Shown piece after piece: positions 59,017 through 64,000 of a stretch of DNA of 64,000 nt (position 1 is its first letter; each line of letters starts with the position of its first letter). The notes under the pieces are model-generated. The model was not told the origin of the DNA. It ran no database searches and saw nothing but the letters and a program-made list of their open reading frames with translations. Source of the DNA: Pelagimonas sp. (GTDB lineage: Bacteria; Pseudomonadota; Alphaproteobacteria; Rhodobacterales; Rhodobacteraceae); the NCBI GenBank assembly GCA_025210345.1, contig JAOARX010000008.1:118038-182037 (forward strand), written 5' to 3'. The position numbers and the translations under genes were made by a program.

Positions 59017-59754
59017 ATGACGTATTGCGTGGGCATGATGTTGAATCAAGGCATTGCCTTTATGTCGGACACCCGAACCAATGCGGGGCTCGACAATATT
59101 TCAACCTTCACCAAGATGACCACATGGTCCAAGCCGGGGGATCGGGCGCTGACCATCATGACAGCGGGCAACCTGGCGACAACGCAATCGGTGGTCAGCC
59201 TGCTTGATGAACGGACCAAGGCACCGGACCAGCGCTCGATGACCCTGCTTGAGGTGCCGTCGATGTTCCAAGCCGCGCGCATGGTGGCCGACACGTTGCG
59301 CGAAGTGATCGCACGGCAGGGCGACGAAGGGCAGCGCGCGGACAGCGCCTTTAACGCCACGATCATCCTGGGTGGACAGATCGCCGGAGGCCCGCCACGG
59401 CTGTTTCTCATCTACCCGGAAGGCAACTTTATCGAAGCAGGGAAAGACACGGCGTTCTTCCAGATCGGCGAGATGAAATATGGCCGCCCTATTCTGGTTC
59501 GGGCCTATGATCCCGAGATGAGGTTTGAAGAGGCCATGAAACTGCTGCTGGTCAGTTTCGACAGCACACTCAAGGCGAATTTGACCGTCGGCGCGCCCTT
59601 CGACTTTCACCTCTATGTGACGGATAGCCTGTGCCAAGGCGCCGTTGGCCGGATAGAAGAAGACGACCCGTTTTTCCAGAAAATCAGCACCGATTGGAGC
59701 GCCTCTTTGAAATCCGCGCTGGACACGTTGGACGACTACAAGCTGCCACAATAG
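59017..59754 (+). CDS. Anbu proteasome-type peptidase
   Basis: Anbu is an ancestral homologue of proteasome and HslV beta subunits. The 245-residue protein starts MTYCVGM, so removal of Met exposes the catalytic Thr2, and it keeps the Asp in SDTRTNAGLDN and a Lys in the FTKMTTWS region, all parts of the Thr-nucleophile site. AGAGG precedes the ATG. It ends the operon. Anbu assembles into open helical rings in known cases; the function of the whole operon is not settled. Confidence 0.92.
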   Translation: MTYCVGMMLNQGIAFMSDTRTNAGLDNISTFTKMTTWSKPGDRALTIMTAGNLATTQSVVSLLDERTKAPDQRSMTLLEVPSMFQAARMVADTLREVIARQGDEGQRADSAFNATIILGGQIAGGPPRLFLIYPEGNFIEAGKDTAFFQIGEMKYGRPILVRAYDPEMRFEEAMKLLLVSFDSTLKANLTVGAPFDFHLYVTDSLCQGAVGRIEEDDPFFQKISTDWSASLKSALDTLDDYKLPQ

Positions 59755-60280
59755 GTCAGGATCAGGTTGCGTGTCTGTATCAGGCCGCAGCCGGGCCCTG
59801 CCAGGCCACCGCCCCCCCCGCCCCGCTCAAGGTGCCCGGTTGCAGGCGCTCAAGCCGCGCCACGGCCTCTTTGTATGTCTGGGACATATCCGCATGATTG
59901 GCGGCAGTTTCGAGGGCAGGGTAGATCGACAAATCCAGAGGATGTTCAGCACAGGCCCGCGCCAAGAGCTCGGTCGCTTCGCGATAGCGGCCGCGCCGCA
60001 GGCGGCATTTCCTGAACACCCTGCTCCTTGTGACCGGGATCATGGCAGCGCAGTTCACGCTGTGCACACTGGCAGCCTTTGCCCGGTTCGATTTTCGCGG
60101 CAAGGGCGTGATATTTGCGCTGGTGCCGATGCAGCTTTTGCTCATGCCCGACAACGCATCAATCAAAGTTCACAAGCGCGAGCTGGCGAAGATCGAACGC
60201 GACCTGGAAAAGACCCATCAGGCTAAAGTAGATGACACACAAATCCTGTATTCGGGTTTTGACGCCGAAAATGCAGGCGA
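59755..60280. other. Region of gene remnants between Anbu and the RTX gene
   Basis: No complete gene is visible. The plus strand carries a sugar-permease fragment (60003-60164). The minus strand from about 59999 to 59780 can encode a short TPR-like piece (RYREATELLARACAEH, then YKEAVARLERL), perhaps the end of another lost gene. This mix indicates deletions or insertions at the edge of an island. Confidence 0.45.
60003..60164 (+). pseudogene. Fragment of a carbohydrate ABC transporter permease
   Basis: The stretch reads FLNTLLLVTGIMAAQFTLCT then LAAFARFDFRGKG and VIFALVPMQLLLMPDN, the third-span region of MalG/UgpE-type permeases. Both ends of the protein are missing. It is a relic, not a functional gene. 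Confidence 0.6.
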
Positions 60281-63200
60281 TCAGAAAATATGGATAAATT
60301 CTGAATAGTCGACGTGTGCAATCCAATTCTGAAATATGACTTCAGATCCGTCCGCAAATTGAAGGGCAAACGCATCGCCGGTCAAGGCAATTCCGAATGT
60401 TTCGACAACCTCGTTGGCAGTTAATGTCCCATGCGCGGCCCGCCAAAGACTGTCATTAAACCTGAGCATATCACCGTCAGAGACACTAAAATCTTCAACA
60501 GTAGTCGTGCTGATTGACGTCGAGAAAACAAACACGTCCCCCCCGGTACCACCAGAAATGACATCTATCCCGGTACTGGACCACAGTGTGTCATTCCCGG
60601 AACCTGCGGTCAGGGTATCGTTTCCCGCACCTCCAGTGAGCGTATCGTTTCCGCTGCCGCCGTTCAGGAGGTCATGATCATCGCCCCCATCCAGATTGTC
60701 GTTTCCAGAATCTCCAAACAGAGTATCGCTTCCAGATCCGCCTTTCAGCGTATCGTTGCCGCCTCCACCAAAGTGCCAGTCATTTTCAGAGCCACCCGCA
60801 AGAAAATCATTGTGTTCTCCCCCATACAGATGATCAGAACCGCTGCCGCCCCATAGCGTGTCATTTCCGTTTTCACCATATAGATGATCATCTCCGGAAC
60901 CTGCAGCTAACTGATCAGACCATCCCCCCCCATACAGGCTGTCATGGCCCGATCCAGACCAGAGGGTATCCCGACCCGCACCGCCGTGTAACGCATCGTC
61001 GCCGGAGCCTCCAATCAGGCTGTCATGGCCGCTTTGGCCATTTAGCGTGTCATCACCGGAACCGCCGTCAAGCGTGTCATCACCACTATTTACATCGCCC
61101 GACGTCGACCCAAACATGGTTTCTCCACCCGACAGCAGATCATTGTGATCGCCCCCATATAGGTGGTCATTTCCGCGCCCACCCAACAGTTCGTCAGCAC
61201 CAATTTCACCCCAAAGCGTGTCATCGCCGTCTTGCGCCCAGAGCGTGTCATCTCCGCTTCCGCCATTCAAACTGTCGTGCCCAGTACCGCCAAACAAACG
61301 GTCATGATCTTCGTTTCCAAACAGCGTGTCGTTACCACTTTGACCGCTCAACGTGTCGTTGCCTGCGCCCCCCAAAAGATAGTCGTCTCCACTTTGGGTG
61401 TCTGAGGCAGTTGATCCGAACATGGTTCCACCACCTGTCAGCCGATCATGCCCATAGCCGCCGTCTAGATAGTCATTTCCTCTTCCTGCGCGCAGATCAT
61501 CCTGATCGTAGCCACCTTTCAGAAGGTCGTCACCTTCGCCAGATATCAGGGTGTCATTTCCGCCTCTTCCCAAAAATACATCGCGGCCAATCCCACCTAA
61601 ACGATAGTCTGCCGTATTGCTTCCGTCGTAGCGGTTCTCCTGCTCCAGAACGATCACGGCCACATCAAAGGGCATCAAGTTGACGTTCAGCTGCGCACCG
61701 CTCAGATCCATCGGTTGCAAGAGTTCCATCAAGGGCTGCACATCGGCTTCTGCGGTGAAGTAGTAATCATCGACCGTAGCCGGGTTTTCGGTTAGGGCCA
61801 CGATGGTTTCGAAAGGGGGGATATAGGTTAACAGCCTGTCCCCTTTGATCTTTATATGATTCGAGTTCGTCTCATCAAAGAATGCCAGCGTCCTCAGTTG
61901 TGCCAGTTCTTCGGCATCGATTGCTCGTCGCCCAATGCGGTCTTCGCCTTCGCTATTGGCAAAATCGCTCAACCCATCCGAGTCGTCCCGATCATTCGTG
62001 ATCTGCTGCCAGTACCCATCAGTGCCGCTGCGCATCAGAGATCCCAAATCAAGGGTGAGGTCAGTCTGGTTCATGGCACGTGACGAAACATAAATCACAT
62101 CACGATAAGTGCTGGAAAAATGGTTGATTTCCAATTCACTTGAGCCAGTCGCCCAGTTGCTTTCCATGCTTTCCATGCGATCTACATGGCCTGTTTCGCT
62201 TTCTCGGGACGAAAGCGTTTCCTTCATGATCTCAAAAGCAGCTCCAGCGGTTGTCATCTGAACATCGTCACTGTTGCGATCCCCGAACAGGGCATTATTA
62301 GAGCGATGCTGCAATGGCCACACAAAAGCCTCTTGCGTATCCATACGCACCATATGCTCAAGCATTTCTATAATAATTGAGGTTGATCTTGCCCCCTGCT
62401 GCTCAATGTTGCCTGCGACGACATTCCATTCTGTGATGTGCAACTCAGTTGGACGCGTGAGAAATGCTTCAAAGCTCTCTAGGCGATCATTGATCGAGCG
62501 CACCTCACGCCATTGCGGAACGGTGTCAAAGCTTTGTCCTGAAGCGTGGTCAGCATTATAATAGTAGTGCACAACAGCGCCGTCGATCGCGTCTTTTGCA
62601 CGCTCGGACATTTCGCCAAGAATGGTTCGATTGGCTTCGTAGTGATATCCGTCAGCGCTGCTTTTGAACTGGCTCGCCGCACCGTTGGTTTCCGCCATTT
62701 GCACAAGGATATCGGGCTGATTTGTGACCGGATTTCCCCGGGACGCGAGGTTATCCCATGCGTCCAGAACAGCGTTGACCACGTGATTGGCCGCCTGGCC
62801 ATATTCGGTTTCGTTCATGGCAGCGACGAAATCACTGTCTTCGATAAACTCGGGGTGCGTCGTGCGGTTGGCGTCTTCTTGCGGATGGCCAATGGAATAC
62901 TCATTACCGATTTCCAATGCTGTAACCACATCCGGAAATTCAGTTGAAAGCTGTTCAACAAAGGCCGTGAGCTGACTTTGAGGTATCAGCACCTTGGTTG
63001 GAAGGGTCAAGGTCACTGAAATGCCTTCTCCGCGGCACCAGGTCAGGAACTCACTGACTTCGGACCTGATTGCACCATTGGGCATATGAGTCACGTCAAG
63101 GGTGTTCTCAGCGTGACCACCTGGATAGCGCAAAGAAGTTATTCCCTGCGCTCTGACTGCCTCTTGGAAACCCAAAGAAGGGGTGCCCGATAGCGCATCA

Positions 63201-63349
63201 GACATGTTGATGTCGTGCAGCGCATTCGCACCAAACAATCCATCAGATACATAGCGTCCTGTTGCAGAGCTACTTTCAAAAACTGCGTTAATGTCCGGCA
63301 TGGAGCTTTTCTTATCTTTAACTCGCGCTCCCCACAAAACAGATTTCAT
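60281..63349 (-). CDS. RTX glycoside hydrolase (clan GH-A type), type I secreted
   Basis: The 1022-residue protein has an N-terminal catalytic half (about 15-570) with clan GH-A features: acid/base Glu150 in EIGNEYSIG and nucleophile Glu307 in HITEWNVV. The C-terminal half has many GGxGxDxLx nonapeptides (about 585-935) that bind calcium, followed by a short secretion domain ending in a hydrophobic segment. It has no N-terminal signal, as expected for type I secretion. No transporter genes lie nearby. Base use is less GC-rich than its neighbours, suggesting transfer. The start could also be the Met at residue 17. GH family and substrate cannot be fixed. Confidence 0.82.
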   Translation of the reverse strand: MKSVLWGARVKDKKSSMPDINAVFESSSATGRYVSDGLFGANALHDINMSDALSGTPSLGFQEAVRAQGITSLRYPGGHAENTLDVTHMPNGAIRSEVSEFLTWCRGEGISVTLTLPTKVLIPQSQLTAFVEQLSTEFPDVVTALEIGNEYSIGHPQEDANRTTHPEFIEDSDFVAAMNETEYGQAANHVVNAVLDAWDNLASRGNPVTNQPDILVQMAETNGAASQFKSSADGYHYEANRTILGEMSERAKDAIDGAVVHYYYNADHASGQSFDTVPQWREVRSINDRLESFEAFLTRPTELHITEWNVVAGNIEQQGARSTSIIIEMLEHMVRMDTQEAFVWPLQHRSNNALFGDRNSDDVQMTTAGAAFEIMKETLSSRESETGHVDRMESMESNWATGSSELEINHFSSTYRDVIYVSSRAMNQTDLTLDLGSLMRSGTDGYWQQITNDRDDSDGLSDFANSEGEDRIGRRAIDAEELAQLRTLAFFDETNSNHIKIKGDRLLTYIPPFETIVALTENPATVDDYYFTAEADVQPLMELLQPMDLSGAQLNVNLMPFDVAVIVLEQENRYDGSNTADYRLGGIGRDVFLGRGGNDTLISGEGDDLLKGGYDQDDLRAGRGNDYLDGGYGHDRLTGGGTMFGSTASDTQSGDDYLLGGAGNDTLSGQSGNDTLFGNEDHDRLFGGTGHDSLNGGSGDDTLWAQDGDDTLWGEIGADELLGGRGNDHLYGGDHNDLLSGGETMFGSTSGDVNSGDDTLDGGSGDDTLNGQSGHDSLIGGSGDDALHGGAGRDTLWSGSGHDSLYGGGWSDQLAAGSGDDHLYGENGNDTLWGGSGSDHLYGGEHNDFLAGGSENDWHFGGGGNDTLKGGSGSDTLFGDSGNDNLDGGDDHDLLNGGSGNDTLTGGAGNDTLTAGSGNDTLWSSTGIDVISGGTGGDVFVFSTSISTTTVEDFSVSDGDMLRFNDSLWRAAHGTLTANEVVETFGIALTGDAFALQFADGSEVIFQNWIAHVDYSEFIHIF
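60540..61600 (-). repeat. RTX nonapeptide repeat array within the glycoside hydrolase gene
   Basis: About forty degenerate copies of G-G-x-G-x-D-x-L/T-x are encoded, many with the extended forms GSGNDTLWG and GSGDDTLNG. The repeated DNA is coding, not a CRISPR array. The number is approximate, as I counted by eye. Confidence 0.85.
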
Positions 63350-63591
63350 CGCGCAAAAGTGGCGAGAATGTGGTCACTGCCTCGATGTATAAATCGCATT
63401 TTACACTTTAGCGTTTGATCTTATTCAATATAGCCAAGCCGGTCCAGTGTAAGCGGTGTCTGAGCCCCACGTTGCTCGCTGATCGAGTTGCACAAGGTCT
63501 TCAACGCTGATGTCACCACCACTGGCCCTGATGATCGCTTTGACATCGTACTGAACGGTGAATTGGGGGCGATCCTCACCATCATGGACCA

Positions 63592-63625
63592 GAAAAGCAA
63601 AAACCCCGGCACAGACGTGTCGGGG
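63592..63625 (-). terminator. Second terminator beyond the tRNA-fMet remnant
   Basis: On the minus strand CCCCGACAC and GTGCCGGGG form a 9-bp stem with one A-C mismatch and a 4-nt loop, followed by TTTTTGCTTTT. It follows the displaced copy of the tRNA 3' end at 63638. Confidence 0.7.
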
Positions 63626-63637
63626 CGTTCGCTATCG

Positions 63638-63719
63638 GTGGTTGCGGGGGCTCCTACATACCGAGGCAGTCAAAAAGAAGAACGCCCAGTCCTAAATGGG
63701 ACCGGGCGTACTCTTTCAG

Positions 63720-63729
<10 letters not shown>
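63638..63729. repeat. Direct repeat of the tRNA-fMet 3' end (candidate attachment sites)
   Basis: GTGGTTGCGGG occurs at 63638-63648 and again at 63719-63729, where it is the 3' end of tRNA-fMet. The copies are 81 bp apart. Such a repeat is what site-specific integration at a tRNA end leaves behind. Confidence 0.55.
63671..63708 (-). terminator. Rho-independent terminator after tRNA-fMet
   Basis: On the minus strand CGCCCGGTCC and GGACTGGGCG form a 10-bp stem with one G-U pair and a 6-nt loop, followed by TTCTTCTTTTT. It should end the rRNA-tRNA-fMet transcript. Confidence 0.85.
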
Positions 63730-63796
<67 letters not shown>

Positions 63797-63916
63797 CCAA
63801 TATGTATAGGCCAGCGCTTTTGTCAGTGCTGTCGTTAGCGCTTTATCTGCCTTTAAGAGGGATTTTATTCCAATCGGGTTTGGTAATCGTTTTGAGAGGA
63901 TTGAGTGGATTATTAG

Positions 63917-64000
63917 GTTTGGCGGTGACCTCCTCTCCCACGTCTTAAGACGCAGTACCATCGGCGCGACGGCACTTAACGGCCGGGTTCGGGATGGGAC
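63917..64000 (-). rRNA. 5S ribosomal RNA (3' part, window edge)
   Basis: The minus strand from the window edge reads GTCCCATCCCGAACCCGG, then GTACTGCGTCTTAAGACGTG and GGAGAGGAGGTCACCGCC, which match the 5S core and 3' end. The 5' part lies beyond the window. The 3' end near 63917 is approximate. Confidence 0.85.

Noticed and set aside
60540..61600. Possible CRISPR array or minisatellite
   Set aside because: The repeats keep the reading frame and encode RTX nonapeptides; there are no constant repeats with unique spacers.

Overview
The window looks like a chromosomal segment of a roseobacter-type alphaproteobacterium (Rhodobacteraceae). The base composition is GC-rich. A 5S rRNA followed by initiator tRNA-fMet at the right edge is the usual end of an rRNA operon in this family. 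Na+-NQR, an Anbu-type proteasome operon, palindromes resembling RirA iron boxes, and a TmpA/TmpB-like trimethylaminoethylphosphonate pair all fit a marine roseobacter. Species cannot be fixed by reading alone.

Layout. 0-7.8 kb: housekeeping genes (end of a glycosyltransferase, lpdA, a small membrane-anchored protein, a trypsin-like protease, an ftsE-ftsX-acyltransferase-flavin protein operon, a zinc-ribbon protein). 7.9-15.3 kb: Na+-translocating NADH:quinone reductase nqrABCDEF on the minus strand, with its maturation genes apbE and nqrM divergent on the plus strand. nqrF carries a one-base frameshift in a 9-C run. 15.5-18.3 kb: tmpB-tmpA and a divergent LysR regulator. 18.4-21.8 kb: a periplasmic molybdenum hydroxylase with a di-haem cytochrome c. 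22.0-23.6 kb: decayed genes (a frameshifted AraC regulator and an internally deleted SDR).

23.7-41.1 kb is an iron-acquisition region. It has an exbB-exbD-exbD-tonB energising operon, an AraC regulator, a ferric-siderophore receptor, a four-gene siderophore ABC transporter, a haem operon hmuSTUV followed by a small monooxygenase with an IsdG-like N/W/H triad, and a divergent haem receptor. Both receptors have a 17-bp TTGAC-type palindrome upstream. 41.2-43.1 kb: a DUF1007 protein and a His-rich NicO-type metal transporter behind a Zur-like palindrome, so probably zinc-regulated.

43.2-53.7 kb encodes unusual envelope and specialised proteins: an autotransporter barrel carrying a proprotein-convertase P domain without a protease, a solitary flavin-dependent halogenase, and a two-gene operon of a secreted papain-like protease and a very large TPR-OmpA-WD40-caspase protein. 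The two-protease operon is my best candidate for an undescribed system. 53.9-59.8 kb: a non-pyrrolysine MttB-family methyltransferase behind two stacked palindromes, then the Anbu operon (ATP-grasp, alpha-E, transglutaminase, Anbu).

59.8-63.8 kb reads as an integrated, partly decayed island next to tRNA-fMet: a sugar-permease fragment, a large RTX glycoside hydrolase, a serine-recombinase-like tail, and a duplicated tRNA 3' end with a terminator behind each copy.
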